Positions 33,080-43,100 are shown, numbered from the stretch's first letter. The stretch is DNA of 64,000 nt from Labilithrix sp. (GCA_019637155.1 JAHBWE010000006.1:310001-374000), one strand, 5' to 3'. Program-made: numbers and translations. Notes: generated by a model not told the origin, from the sequence alone.

Positions 33080-34078
33080 CTACTGCGGCTCGAGCTGCAG
33101 GCACGCGGCGCGCACGTTCGTGTCGCTGATGTTCACGCAGCGACCGTCCTTCCAGACGCTCCACGCGGGCGCGCTCGAGCTGAGGGTGAAGCAGTCGAAG
33201 CCCGGCGTGATGCGCGCGACGGGCTCGCCTTCGCAGCTGTCGCTCCGGCCGAAGATCACGCGGCCGCTCGGCTGGAGCGAGAGGCACGCCGCGCGTTTGT
33301 TCGTGTCGCTGATGTTCACGCAGCGGCCGTCCTTCCAGACGCTCCACGCCACCTCGCTCGCGCTGAGCGAGAAGCAGTCCGTCTCCGGCGTGATCGGGGT
33401 CGCGTCGCCTTCGCAGCTGTCGCTCCGCCCGAAGACGGCGAGGCCCTCCGGCTTGAGCTGGAGGCACGCCGTGCGCTGGTTCGTGTCGCTGATGTTCACG
33501 CAGCGGCCGTCCTTCCAGACGCTCCACGCGACGGCGGAGCCGCTGAGCGCGAAGCAGTTCGTCTCCGACGTGACCTGGACCGCGTCGCCTTCGCAGCTGT
33601 CGCTTCGCCCGAAGACCGCCTTGCCCTCCGGCTTGAGCGCGAGGCACGCGGAGCGGACGTTCGTGTCGCTGATGTTCACGCAGCGGCCGTCTTTCCAGAC
33701 GCTCCACGCGACGGCGGAGGCGCTGAGCGCGAAGCAGTCGGTGTCGTCTCTCACGGTGGCGACCGGATCGCCGTCGCAGCTGTCGGTCCGCCCGAAGATG
33801 CGGCCGCGGATGCTCGCCGGGGGTGGAGGAGTCACGGGCCCGCCGCAGACCTGGTTGGCCGCGATCTGCTCGGCGGTGACGACCGCGCGGGAGCCGTCCG
33901 CGCAGAGGACGTCGAACTGCCCGTCTGCACGGCGCGTCATCGTAAGGATATCGCTGATTTGCGCGTTCTCACTCGTCGCCGGCGCGTCCGCCTCGGCGCC
34001 TGCGTCGCACGCGACGACCACCGCACCGACCGCCACGAGAGCGAGGATTTTGCTCAGAATGCGCTGACTCATGCGCAT
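33080..34078 (-). CDS. Lipoprotein with four 60-residue Cys-containing repeats
   Basis: A 332-aa exported protein with lipobox VVAC (Cys24). After a short domain (about 40-80) and a PPPP hinge, four nearly identical repeats follow, starting at about residues 95, 156, 216 and 276. Each has FGRxDSCxG, a CFxLS segment, the invariant WSVWKDGRCVNISDTN, and RxACL, with four cysteines per repeat. The DNA is repeated with a period of 180-183 bases, so the copies are recent or kept alike by recombination. Family unknown; a modular adhesin or carbohydrate-binding surface protein is plausible. Start ATG 34078 or 34072. Confidence 0.83.
   Translation of the reverse strand: MRMSQRILSKILALVAVGAVVVACDAGAEADAPATSENAQISDILTMTRRADGQFDVLCADGSRAVVTAEQIAANQVCGGPVTPPPPASIRGRIFGRTDSCDGDPVATVRDDTDCFALSASAVAWSVWKDGRCVNISDTNVRSACLALKPEGKAVFGRSDSCEGDAVQVTSETNCFALSGSAVAWSVWKDGRCVNISDTNQRTACLQLKPEGLAVFGRSDSCEGDATPITPETDCFSLSASEVAWSVWKDGRCVNISDTNKRAACLSLQPSGRVIFGRSDSCEGEPVARITPGFDCFTLSSSAPAWSVWKDGRCVNISDTNVRAACLQLEPQ
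33105..33820 (-). repeat. Four tandem 180-bp coding repeats
   Basis: The segment beginning GTCGCTGATGTTCACGCAGC recurs at 33122, 33305, 33485 and 33665, spacings of 183, 180 and 180 bases, and the units are highly similar across their length. They encode the four 60-residue repeats of the lipoprotein gene. Copy number could change by recombination in units of 60 codons. Confidence 0.9.
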
Positions 34079-34191
34079 GTAGTAGCAAAGACTACACTGT
34101 CTGCAAGTTGATTGGTACGAATGCGTTTCAATGGCTCCGGCGCCGCCGTCGCGCTCCTCGGCGGCGCGGGCTGAGAGCTGGTGCGGCGCCG

Positions 34192-35040
34192 CTACTTCTT
34201 GTCGTAGACGTGCTCGAGCGAGGACTCGTAGAAGATGTGGAGCGTCGTGCTCGTCGCGGTGAACGGCCGGACGATCGGGCCCACGACGCCGGGGCAGCCG
34301 ATGTTGAGCGTGAGGTTCGTGCCGACGGTCGTCCACGTGCCGCTGCTCTTCGAGCCGTCGTCGTGCGCCGCCTCGTAGGTGCCGTTCGCGTTGAAGCGCA
34401 GCGTCACCGCGTCGAGCGTGTCGACCTCGGTGCCGGGCGCCGACGCGTTCGTGTACGAGAACCCTCCGGAGAGGTCGTACGTGCCGGGCGTGATCGTCGT
34501 TCCGGCCGGCGTCGGTGCCGGCGGCGCGGCGGCGAGCAGCGGCTTGTCCGTCGCGGTGAGCGGCAGCGACGTGCAGCCGCCCGCGTCGATCTCGGTGCCG
34601 GAGTCGATCTCGGTGCCGGAATCGAGGAGGCCGGAGTCGCCACCGGCGTCTGCCTCGTCACCGGCGTCTGCTTCGTTGCCGGCATCGTCACCGGTACCGG
34701 CGTCGTCACCTGCGTCGTCGTCACCGGAGTCACCGGCGTCTGCTTCGTCGCCGGCGTCGTCACCGGTACCGGCGTCGTCGTCGCCGGCGTCGGTATCGCC
34801 CGAGTCGATGTCCCCGTCGAGCGGTGCGACGTCTTGCGTGTTTGCGTCGACCTGCGCGTTCGGGTCGACGTCGCCGGTCGCGCCGTCGCGCGGCGGCGTC
34901 GCGCCGTCGAGGCCGCCGGCGTCGAACGCGATCGGACCGAGGTCGCTGTCGTCCTCACAAGCCTGAAGGACGAACGAGGTGAAGGCCGCGGCGACGAGGA
35001 GGAGCGCGCCACGAAGCGCGCGCGTGCGAACGACGGACAT
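34192..35040 (-). CDS. Lipoprotein with Asp-Ala-Gly repeat linker
   Basis: A 282-aa exported lipoprotein (lipobox LQAC). Residues about 40-150 are a long acidic, low-complexity linker of Asp, Ala and Gly (units such as DDAGTGDDAGDEADAG and DSGTEIDSGTEIDAGG). The last 120 residues form a compact domain (TPGTYDLSGGFSYTNAS, VTLRFNANGTYEAAHDDGSKSSGTWTTVGTNLTLNI) resembling lipocalin-like or META-type beta-sandwich domains of myxobacterial lipoproteins. TACACT ends eight bases before the ATG, suggesting a leaderless mRNA. Confidence 0.78.
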   Translation of the reverse strand: MSVVRTRALRGALLLVAAAFTSFVLQACEDDSDLGPIAFDAGGLDGATPPRDGATGDVDPNAQVDANTQDVAPLDGDIDSGDTDAGDDDAGTGDDAGDEADAGDSGDDDAGDDAGTGDDAGNEADAGDEADAGGDSGLLDSGTEIDSGTEIDAGGCTSLPLTATDKPLLAAAPPAPTPAGTTITPGTYDLSGGFSYTNASAPGTEVDTLDAVTLRFNANGTYEAAHDDGSKSSGTWTTVGTNLTLNIGCPGVVGPIVRPFTATSTTLHIFYESSLEHVYDKK

Positions 35041-35188
35041 GCCTCGTCAGTGTAATGCCAATCGAGATAGAGCTCACGATCCGTGATCGCGAAGGTGTGC
35101 CTCGGGCGCCGAGTGGCACACATTCCGAGGGCAGAGAGCTGAAACGGCGCGAGATCGAGTTGGCCCGCGCGGTGCTTGAATACCGGGC

Positions 35189-35713
35189 ATGATCGCAACT
35201 CGGACCTTCGCTCTCCTCCTCGTTGGCACGGCTCTCTTCGGCGCGACGGCGTTCGCCTGCAACGGCCAGGTCGACGATCCCGATCCCTCCGGCTCGACGT
35301 CGTCGAGGTCGCGCGCGGGCCAGCGGGACGAGGATCGTTCGGAGACCGTGAAGGAGAATCCGCCCACGGGCGGGACGACGACCTCGACGTCCGGCGCGCC
35401 CGCCTCGAGCTGCAAGTACGACGGCAGCGGCTCGTCGAGCGGCGGCAACGGCGCGGGCCTCTTCTCGTGCGAGAGCGCCAATCGGTACGTCTGCGACTCG
35501 GGCGAGGCCGTCCTCACGTGCAGCTGCAGCTCGCAGAATGGCCAGTGGGCGCCGGGCACGTGCAGCTGCAACGGGATCACCTTCGAGTTCGATTGCGCGA
35601 AGGGCTGCGGCCCCGGCCCCGAGGAATATGCAAAGTGCAACCTTCCCGTGCCGCCCGACCACGGCGCTTCGGGCGGCGGCTCCTCGACGTCGTCGACGAG
35701 CTCGGGCGGTTGA
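35189..35713 (+). CDS. Secreted Cys-rich protein, paralogue of the gene at 23951
   Basis: A 174-aa exported protein: signal peptide (FALLLVGTALFGATAFAC), then DDPDPSGS, a charged linker, and a Cys-rich domain (SCKYDGSG, FSCES, YVCDSG, LTCSCSS, TCSCNG, DCAKGCGP, KCNLP), ending in a Gly/Ser tail. Order of signals and cysteines matches the 138-aa protein at 23951, so the two are dispersed paralogues. Function unknown; a disulfide-rich surface or matrix protein is likely. Confidence 0.74.
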   Translation: MIATRTFALLLVGTALFGATAFACNGQVDDPDPSGSTSSRSRAGQRDEDRSETVKENPPTGGTTTSTSGAPASSCKYDGSGSSSGGNGAGLFSCESANRYVCDSGEAVLTCSCSSQNGQWAPGTCSCNGITFEFDCAKGCGPGPEEYAKCNLPVPPDHGASGGGSSTSSTSSGG

Positions 35714-35729
35714 GCGTCGCTCCGCGCCC

Positions 35730-36542
35730 CTACCGCGCCGGGCCCATCAGCGCGCGGACGTGCTCGACGTAGTCGTCGCCCGGGTAGGCGCGGCGGAGCG
35801 CGGCCAGCTCCTCCGCGTCCGGGCCCGCGGGGTAGCGGAGGCGCCGGGAGCCGTCGGTCGCGGCGAGGCACACGGCGCGCGCGACGTCGGCGTCGGTCGT
35901 GGTCTTCGTGTCGTCGCGGCCGCGCGCGAGCTGCTCGGCGTACGGCGCATAGGCTTCGGGGACGAGGCCCTTCATGCGGTCGGCGGCGTTCGCGATGAAG
36001 CTCGTCGCCGGACCGTAGCCCGGCTCGACGATCTTCGCCGTCACGCCGAAGAACGCGAGCTCGTACGAGAGCGACTCCGTGAAGCCTTCGATCGCGCACT
36101 TGCTCGCGTTGTAGACGCTGACGAGCGGGAACGGCACGATCGCGGCGCTCGACGTGACGTTGATGAGCGTGCCGGCGCGGCGCGCGCGGAAGTGCGGGAC
36201 GACGGCCTGGCTCACCGCGATCACGCCGAACGTGTTGGTCTCGAAGACGTCGCGGATCGTCTGCTCCGGCGTCGCCTCGAGCGCGGAGAGGAGGCCGATG
36301 CCGGCGTTGTTGACGACGACGTCGAGCCCGCCGAACGCGGCGATGCCGTCCTCGATCGCGCGGGCGATCGAGGCGCGATCGGTGACGTCGAGCGGGAGGA
36401 CGCGGAGGCGCTCGGAGGTGGGGAGGTCGGACTTCTGCGGCGAGCGCATCGTCGCGACGACGTTCCACCCGCGCTCGAGGAGCTCGATCGCGGTGGCGCG
36501 GCCATAACCAGAGGAGGAACCCGTGATGAGAGCGGTCTTCAT
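35730..36542 (-). CDS. Short-chain dehydrogenase/reductase
   Basis: A 270-aa classical SDR: TGSSSGYG cofactor loop at residues 8-15, NNAGIG, catalytic Ser in INVTSSAA and YNASK active site. The PGYGPATSF segment after the active site is typical of the group annotated as SDR family oxidoreductase with broad substrate range. The ATG is chosen to begin MKTALITG; TATGGT ends seven bases before it. It is divergent from an AraC-type regulator, which probably controls it. Confidence 0.91.
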   Translation of the reverse strand: MKTALITGSSSGYGRATAIELLERGWNVVATMRSPQKSDLPTSERLRVLPLDVTDRASIARAIEDGIAAFGGLDVVVNNAGIGLLSALEATPEQTIRDVFETNTFGVIAVSQAVVPHFRARRAGTLINVTSSAAIVPFPLVSVYNASKCAIEGFTESLSYELAFFGVTAKIVEPGYGPATSFIANAADRMKGLVPEAYAPYAEQLARGRDDTKTTTDADVARAVCLAATDGSRRLRYPAGPDAEELAALRRAYPGDDYVEHVRALMGPAR

Positions 36543-36549
36543 GAAGAGG

Positions 36550-36582
36550 ACCATATGGCCCGCGACCGAGACGCGCTATAAT
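36550..36582. promoter_or_regulatory. Divergent -10 elements between SDR and AraC genes
   Basis: A perfect TATAAT (36577-36582) faces the araC-type gene and ends 12 bases before its ATG; on the other strand TATGGT (36555-36550) ends seven bases before the SDR start. The two start codons are only 52 bases apart, so the promoters overlap and a single bound regulator could affect both. Confidence 0.6.
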
Positions 36583-36594
36583 GCGAACTCCTGA

Positions 36595-37527
36595 ATGCGT
36601 TCGCGATCGTCTGGCTCGAACATAGACCCGCTCGCCGCCGTCATCCAGCTGCTGCGGCCGCAGACGGTGCTGTCGAAGATCGTCTCCGGCGCGGGGCGCT
36701 GGAGCGTGCGGTACGAGGCGCACGTCGATCCTGGCTTCTGCCTCATGCTGGAGGGCTCGTGTTTCCTCGACGGGGAGGGGATCGGCGCGCTCGAGCTGAC
36801 GGAGGGCGACTTCGTCCTTCTCCCCGCCACGCCCGGCTTCACGCTCGCGAGCGATCTCGCGCTGAAGCCACGGCTCGTACCGCCGACGCACGGCGAGGAG
36901 CTGCGGCACGGAACGAAGACAGGCCCGCCGTCGATGCGGATGCTCGGCGGCTACTTCCGCTTCGACCGCGCGAACGCGGACCTGCTCGTGAAGCTCTTGC
37001 CGTCCATCGTCCTCGTTCGCCGCGGCGACACGGGCGCGGCGCGGCTCTGCACGATCGTGGAGCTGATCGCGGAGGAGACGACGGCGGAGCGTCCGGGGAA
37101 GGACCTGATCCTCGAGCGGCTCGTCGAGGTGCTCCTCGTCGAGGCGATGCGCTTTCGCCCGGTGGAGGCGGCGCGGGAGGAGCAAGGGCTGCTCGCCGGG
37201 CTCGCCGATCCTGCCCTCGCGCGCGCGCTGCGGCGCATCCACGAGGACGTCGCCCATCGCTGGACGGTCGCGGAGCTCGCGCGGGCGGCGGGCATGTCGC
37301 GTGCCGTCTTCGCGGAGCGGTTCGCGCGCAAAGTGGGAATGCCGCCGATGCAATACCTGCTCGAATGGCGAATTGCGATTGCCAAGGACGTGCTCCAGCG
37401 GGATCGCGCCCCGCTCGCGGAGGTGGCGGAGAAGATTGGATATCAATCGGCGAGCGCGTTCAGCACCGCGTTTTCGCGCCACACCGGCTGCGCGCCCAGC
37501 GCCTTCGCGCGCTCGGGAGCGGGATGA
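36595..37527 (+). CDS. AraC family transcriptional regulator
   Basis: A 310-aa regulator with an N-terminal cupin-like ligand domain (cupin_6 type; GRWSVRYEAHVDPGFCLMLEG, TEGDFVLLPATPGF) and a C-terminal double helix-turn-helix (about 205-305: WTVAELARAAGMSRAVFAERFARKVGMPPMQYLLEWRIAIAKDVL, VAEKIGYQSASAFSTAFSRHTG). This pairing with a divergent SDR gene is common, the SDR being the usual target. The stop overlaps the ATG of a membrane Ser/Thr kinase gene (ATGA), so regulator and kinase are coexpressed. Confidence 0.93.
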   Translation: MRSRSSGSNIDPLAAVIQLLRPQTVLSKIVSGAGRWSVRYEAHVDPGFCLMLEGSCFLDGEGIGALELTEGDFVLLPATPGFTLASDLALKPRLVPPTHGEELRHGTKTGPPSMRMLGGYFRFDRANADLLVKLLPSIVLVRRGDTGAARLCTIVELIAEETTAERPGKDLILERLVEVLLVEAMRFRPVEAAREEQGLLAGLADPALARALRRIHEDVAHRWTVAELARAAGMSRAVFAERFARKVGMPPMQYLLEWRIAIAKDVLQRDRAPLAEVAEKIGYQSASAFSTAFSRHTGCAPSAFARSGAG

Positions 37528-38963
37528 CCGTCCTCGACGGCACCTTGCGCGCGATCGTCGCCGCCGATCGACTCCCCCTCTCCGAGACGGTCGACGGAAA
37601 GGCCCTCCTCCATCGCCGGCTCACCGTCTTCTATGGCTACTTCGCGTTGCTCGCGACGCTCGCCGCCCTCGCCGGGCGCGTCCGGCACGTCCTCGCGGAC
37701 CTCGATCCGGAGCTCCTCCGCTTCGTCATGAACGTCCAGGCCGGCCACGCGGTCGTGCTCGGCCTCGTCTTCGCGGCGTTGCGGCTCCGCGTCCACGACG
37801 AGCTCCTCCTCCGCGCCCTCGACGTGGTCGCGACGGTGGCGACGGCGGGGACCGCCGCGGTCGCGCTCTCCGTCGTCCCGTACGTCGTCACGGTCGACGT
37901 GTCGGCGGTGGCCTTCTTCGTCCTCTTCTTCGTCGTGCGCGCGGCGCTCGTGCCGAGCAAGCCGTGGCTCGCGACGGCGTTCGCGGCCCTGGGCGCGGTG
38001 CCTTTCCTCTTCGGCCTCGCCGCGATGTACCGGCGGGCGGGCCTCTCCGACGCGGCGACGTTCGCGGCGGCTCGCAGCATGGCGGCGGGCGTCGTCGGCG
38101 TCTACGTCGTCTCGAGGACGATCTACGGACTACGCAGCGCGGTCGAGAAGGCGGTCAAGCTCGGGCAATACGTCGTTCACGAGAAGATCGGAGAAGGCGG
38201 GATGGGCTCGGTCTACCGCGCGAGCCACGCGATGCTGAAGCGCCCGACCGCGATCAAGGTCATCGCGCCGGAGCGGGCGGGCGAGACGGCGACGGCGCGC
38301 TTCGAGCGCGAGGTCCTGGCGACGAGCCGCCTCACCCATCCCAACAACGTCGCCATTTACGATTACGGCCGCACGCGCGGCGGCGTCTTCTATTACGCGA
38401 TGGAGCTCCTCGAGGGAGAGGACCTCGCGCGGCTCGTCGAGCGGGAGGGCCCGCAGCCGGTCGCGCGGACGCGCCACATCCTGCGCCAGGTCGTCGCCGC
38501 GCTCGGCGAGGCGCACGACGCCGGCCTCGTGCATCGCGACGTCAAGCCGGCGAACGTGATGCTCTGCCGCCGCGGCGGCGCGCGCGACTTCGTGAAGGTC
38601 CTCGACTTCGGTCTCGTGAAGGACGTCGCGACCCCGCCGGACATGAAGCTCACGAGCGAGCGCGCGCTCGCCGGCACGCCGCTCTACATGGCGCCGGAGT
38701 GCGTGATCGCGCCCGACACGGTGGGCCCGGCCGCGGACGTCTACGCGCTCGGCTGCGTGGCGTACTTCCTCCTCACCGGCCGCGAGCCCTTCACCGGCGG
38801 CAACGTCGTCGAGGTGTTCTCCGGCCACATCCACGCGACGCCCGAGCCGCCGTCGAGGCACGCGCCCGCCGTCCCGTCCGACGTGGACGCGCTCGTCCTC
38901 CGCTGCCTCGCCAAGGACCCCGCGACCCGCCCGACCACTCATGAGCTCGAGCAAGCCTGGTAG
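37524..38963 (+). CDS. Membrane-anchored Ser/Thr protein kinase
   Basis: A 479-aa Hanks-type kinase with about six N-terminal transmembrane helices (residues about 30-200) and a C-terminal catalytic domain from about 213 (GEGGMGSVYR P-loop, catalytic HRD with D339 in HRDVKPANV, DFG with D361, and a GTPLYMAPE activation segment). The usual order is reversed: most bacterial membrane kinases have the kinase N-terminal and a single helix. The membrane part could sense a lipid or membrane state. Overlaps the AraC gene by four bases and might phosphorylate that regulator (inference). Confidence 0.92.
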   Translation: MTVLDGTLRAIVAADRLPLSETVDGKALLHRRLTVFYGYFALLATLAALAGRVRHVLADLDPELLRFVMNVQAGHAVVLGLVFAALRLRVHDELLLRALDVVATVATAGTAAVALSVVPYVVTVDVSAVAFFVLFFVVRAALVPSKPWLATAFAALGAVPFLFGLAAMYRRAGLSDAATFAAARSMAAGVVGVYVVSRTIYGLRSAVEKAVKLGQYVVHEKIGEGGMGSVYRASHAMLKRPTAIKVIAPERAGETATARFEREVLATSRLTHPNNVAIYDYGRTRGGVFYYAMELLEGEDLARLVEREGPQPVARTRHILRQVVAALGEAHDAGLVHRDVKPANVMLCRRGGARDFVKVLDFGLVKDVATPPDMKLTSERALAGTPLYMAPECVIAPDTVGPAADVYALGCVAYFLLTGREPFTGGNVVEVFSGHIHATPEPPSRHAPAVPSDVDALVLRCLAKDPATRPTTHELEQAW

Positions 38964-39017
38964 TCGCAGCCTGTCGATTTCACCGCGCGCCGACGGACCG
39001 TGCACTAAAGGAAGGTC

Positions 39018-40127
39018 GTGCGTTACGTCCTCGTCGTCATCGGAGTCCTCGCCGTCATCGGCGCCCTCGTGGCGATCAAGGGAGCGCAGATCGCCAAGCT
39101 CATCGGGTTCGGCAAGCAGATGGAGGCGGCCGGGCCGCCACCGGAGGCGGTGTCTTCCGCGATCGCGGAGGAGCAGGAGTGGGAAGAGCTGGTCACCGCG
39201 GTCGGCAGCGTCGCGACCGCGCGCGGCGTCTCGATCAGCTCCGACATCGCGGGCGTCATCCGCGCGATCCGCTTCGAGTCCGGCGCGACGGTGAAGCAAG
39301 GGCAGGTCCTCGTCGAGCTCGACTCGAGCGTCGAGCGCGCGCAGCTCGCGGCCGCGGTCTCCCGTCGCGAGCACGCCGCCGTGACGGCCGATCGCGCGCG
39401 ATCGCTCGCGCAGTCGGGTGCGATCTCGCGCGCCCAGCTCGACGCGGACGAAGCGGCGCTCCGGAACGCGACGACGGACGCGGAGGCGATCACGGCGCAG
39501 ATCGCGAAGAAGACGATCACCGCGCCGTTCAGCGGCAAGCTCGGGATCCGCGGCGTGAACCTCGGGCAATACCTGAACCCCGGCACGCCGATCACGAGCC
39601 TCGAGACGGCGGAGACGGTGCACGTCGACTTCTCGCTGCCGCAGCAGCGGCTCCAGCAAGTACAGCTCGGCATGCCGGCGCGCATCCAGCTCGAGTCCGA
39701 CGCCGGCGTCGTCGAGGGCAAGGTCGCCGCGATCGATCCCACCGTCGACAACACGACCCGCACCGCGCGGCTCCGCGCCGACGTCGAGGAGGGGAAGGGC
39801 GCGGAGCAGCTCCGCCCCGGCATGTTCGTGAACGTCGCGGTCGTGCTGCCGGGGAAGTCCAAGCGCACGACCGTGCCCGCGACCGCGATCGTCCACGCGA
39901 CCTACGGCGACTCCGTCTTCATCGTCGAGGGCAAGACCGCGCGGCAGCAGTTCGTGCGGACCGGCGAGTCGCGCGGCGATTTCGTCGCCATCCTCGACGG
40001 CGTCAAGCCGAAGCAAGAGGTGGTGACGGCGGGGGCGTTCAAGCTCCGGAACAACGCCCCCGTCGCGGTCGACAACTCGAAGAAGACGGTCGATCCCAAG
40101 CTCGCGCCGGTGCCCGAGAACCGGTAA
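39018..40127 (+). CDS. RND efflux periplasmic adaptor (membrane fusion protein)
   Basis: A 369-aa HlyD/AcrA-type adaptor. An N-terminal signal anchor (about 2-24) is followed by a lipoyl-like half (VTAVGSVATARGVSISSDIAGVIRAIRFESGATVKQGQVLVELDS), an alpha hairpin (about 108-155), the second lipoyl half (ITAPFSGKLGIRGVNLGQYL) and beta-barrel domains (VHVDFSLPQQRLQQVQLGMPARIQL). It bridges the inner-membrane pump encoded four bases downstream to an outer-membrane channel. GTG start with AGGAAGGT upstream. No outer-membrane factor gene is present. Confidence 0.93.
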   Translation: MRYVLVVIGVLAVIGALVAIKGAQIAKLIGFGKQMEAAGPPPEAVSSAIAEEQEWEELVTAVGSVATARGVSISSDIAGVIRAIRFESGATVKQGQVLVELDSSVERAQLAAAVSRREHAAVTADRARSLAQSGAISRAQLDADEAALRNATTDAEAITAQIAKKTITAPFSGKLGIRGVNLGQYLNPGTPITSLETAETVHVDFSLPQQRLQQVQLGMPARIQLESDAGVVEGKVAAIDPTVDNTTRTARLRADVEEGKGAEQLRPGMFVNVAVVLPGKSKRTTVPATAIVHATYGDSVFIVEGKTARQQFVRTGESRGDFVAILDGVKPKQEVVTAGAFKLRNNAPVAVDNSKKTVDPKLAPVPENR

Positions 40128-40131
40128 GCCA

Positions 40132-43100
40132 ATGAAGTTTACCGACGTCTTCATTCGCCGGCCGGTGCTGGCGATCGTGGTCAATCTGATCATCATCGTC
40201 GCCGGGATTCAGGCGATCAGGACGCTCAACGTCCGGCAATATCCGAAGGTCGAGAGCGCCACCGTCACCGTGCGCACCGCCTACGTCGGGGCGAGCGCGG
40301 ACCTCGTGCGCGGGTTCATCACCACGCCGCTCGAGCGGTCGATCGCGGCCGCGGACGGCATCGACTACATCGAGTCCCAGAGCACGCAGGGGCTCTCGAC
40401 CATCAACGTCCGGCTGAAGCTCAATTTCAACGCCGCGAACGCGCTCGCGGACATCACCGCGCGCGTCAATCAAGTACGCGCCGACTTGCCGCCGGAGTCG
40501 GAGGTGCCGGCGATCAGCATCGAGCCGTCCGACGCGCAGGTCGCGGCGATGTATTTGAGCTTTGCGTCGACCATCCTCGAAGACAATCAAGTCACCGATT
40601 ACCTCATACGCGTCGTCCAGCCGCGCCTCTCCGCGATCGAGGGCGTGCAGCGCGCCGACATCCTCGGCGGCCGCACCTTCGCCGTCCGCGCGTGGCTGAA
40701 GTCCGATCGCATGGCGGCGCTCGGCGTGTCGCCGCTCCAGGTGCGGGAGGCGCTCGCGGCGAACAACTACCTCTCCGCGGTCGGGCAGACCAAGGGCGCG
40801 CTCGTCCAGATCAACCTCACCGCCGCGACCGACCTCAAGTCGATCGAGGACTTTCGGCGCCTCGTCGTGAAGCGCCAGGGCGACACCCTCGTGCGCCTCG
40901 CCGACGTCGCGGACGTCGTCCTCGGCGCCGACACCTACGATCAGGACGTCCGCATGAGCGGCAAGGCGGCGACCTTCATGGGCGTGTGGGTCCTGCCGAA
41001 CGCGAACTCGCTCGACGTCATCGCCGCCGTGCGCGCGGAGCTCGAGGAGATCAAGCGCGAGCTCCCGAGCGGGATGGAAGCGGAGACGGCGTACGACTCG
41101 ACGACGTACATCGACGACGCGATCCGCGAGGTCGTCACGACGCTGCTCGAGACGATCGGCATCGTCATCGTCGTGATCTTCCTGTTCCTCGGCAGCCTCC
41201 GCAGCGTGCTCGTGCCCGTCGTCGCGATCCCGGTGTCGCTCATCGGGGCCGTGTTCCTCATGCAGGTCTTCGGGTTCACGGTGAACCTCCTCACCTTGCT
41301 CGCCGTCGTCCTCGCGGTCGGCCTCGTCGTCGACGACGCGATCGTCGTCGTCGAGAACGTCGAGCGGAACATGCGCGAGGGCAAGGGCCCGCTCGAGGCG
41401 GCGTACGTCGGCGCGCGCGAGCTCGTCGGGCCGGTCATCGCGATGACGATCACGCTCGCCGCCGTCTACGCGCCGATCGGCTTCCAGGGCGGCCTCACCG
41501 GCGCGCTCTTCCGCGAGTTCGCCTTCACCCTCGCGGGCGCGGTCACGATCTCCGGCGTCGTCGCGCTCACGCTCTCGCCGATGATGTCGTCGAAGCTCCT
41601 CCGCCACGAGCACGGCTGGTTCGTGACGAAGGTCGACGCCGTCTTCGACGCCATTCGCCGCCGCTACGAGCGCGCGCTCGCGGCGACGCTGCGGAACCGC
41701 GGCCTCGTGTACACGGTGTGGGTCGCGCTCTCGATCTTGGTCGTGCCGATGTACATGTTCTCGCCCGCCGAGCTCGCGCCGAACGAGGACCAGGGCGGCG
41801 TCTTCGGGGCGCTCGAGGTGCCCGCGAACGCCAGCCTCGAGCAGGTCGTCGCCTATTCGAAGCAGGTCGAGGAGAAATTCGAGGCCGTCCCCGAGTTCGA
41901 CCATTCTTTTCAGATCACGTTCGCGAATACCGGTTTCGGCGGCATGATCGTCAAACCGTGGAGCCAGCGTAAACGAAGTATCTTCCCGATCCAGGAGGAG
42001 CTCTCCGCCGCGACGATGAGCATCACCGGCGTGCGCGCGCCGGTCTTCAACCCGCCGCCGCTCCCGAGCCCCGGCTTCTTCCCGGTCGAGGTCGTCATCG
42101 CGTCGACCGCGGACCACGAGGAGATCCTCCGCTTCAGCGACCAGATCGTCGAAGAGCTCATGAAGACGGGGCAGTTCGCGTTTCCGCCCATCGTCGACGT
42201 GCGGATCGATCAGCAGAAGACGGAGATCGTCCTCGACCGCGACAAGATCGCGGCGATGGGGCTCTCGATGCAGCAGATCGGCGCCGACATGTCCGCCGCG
42301 CTCGGCGGCAACTTCGTCAATCGCTTCTCGATGGATGGTCGCAGCTACAAGGTCATCCCCCAGATCGAGCGCTCGGGCCGCCTCACGCCGGAGCAGCTCA
42401 CGCAGATCCACGTCACCGGCGCGAACGGGCAGCTCATGCCGCTCTCCGCCGTCGCGACGCTCCGGGACGAGGTCGAGCCGCGCACGCTGAACCGCTTCCA
42501 GCAGCTCAACGCGGTGAAGCTCTCCGGCGTCGCGACGCAGTCGCTCGAGGGCGCGCTCCAATCGGTGGAGACGATCGCGGCGGCGAAGCTGCCGCACGGC
42601 TATCGCGTCGACTTCACCGGCGAGTCGCGGCAGCACCGGCAGGAGGGCGGCCGCTTCCTCCCCGCGATGTCGCTCGCGATCCTGCTCATCTTCCTCGTGC
42701 TCGCCGCGCAGTTCAACTCGTTCCGCGATCCGCTCGTCATCCTCCTCGGCTCGGTCCCGCTCGCGATGTTCGGCGCGCTCATCTTCACGTTCCTGAAGTT
42801 CGCGGGGCCGCCGGGGATGAATTTCGCGCTGACGGAGGGCTGGACGACGACGATGAACATCTATTCGCAGGTCGGGCTCGTCACCCTCGTCGGCCTCGTC
42901 TCGAAGAACGGGATCCTCATCGTCGAGTTCGCGAACTCCGAGCAGATCGCCGGCAAGGGCAAGCTCGACGCGGTGATGGAGGCGGCGCGCACGCGCCTCC
43001 GCCCCATCCTCATGACGACGACCGCCACCGTCGCGGGCCACTTCCCGCTCACGCTCGTGTCGGGCCCGGGCGCGGTCGCGCGGAACTCGATCGGCATCGT

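Noticed and set aside
34081..34130. A TTGCAG...TAGTCT promoter for the repeat lipoprotein gene
   Set aside because: The -35 is weak and the -10 ends ten bases from the start, at the edge of the leaderless pattern; kept out of the feature list.
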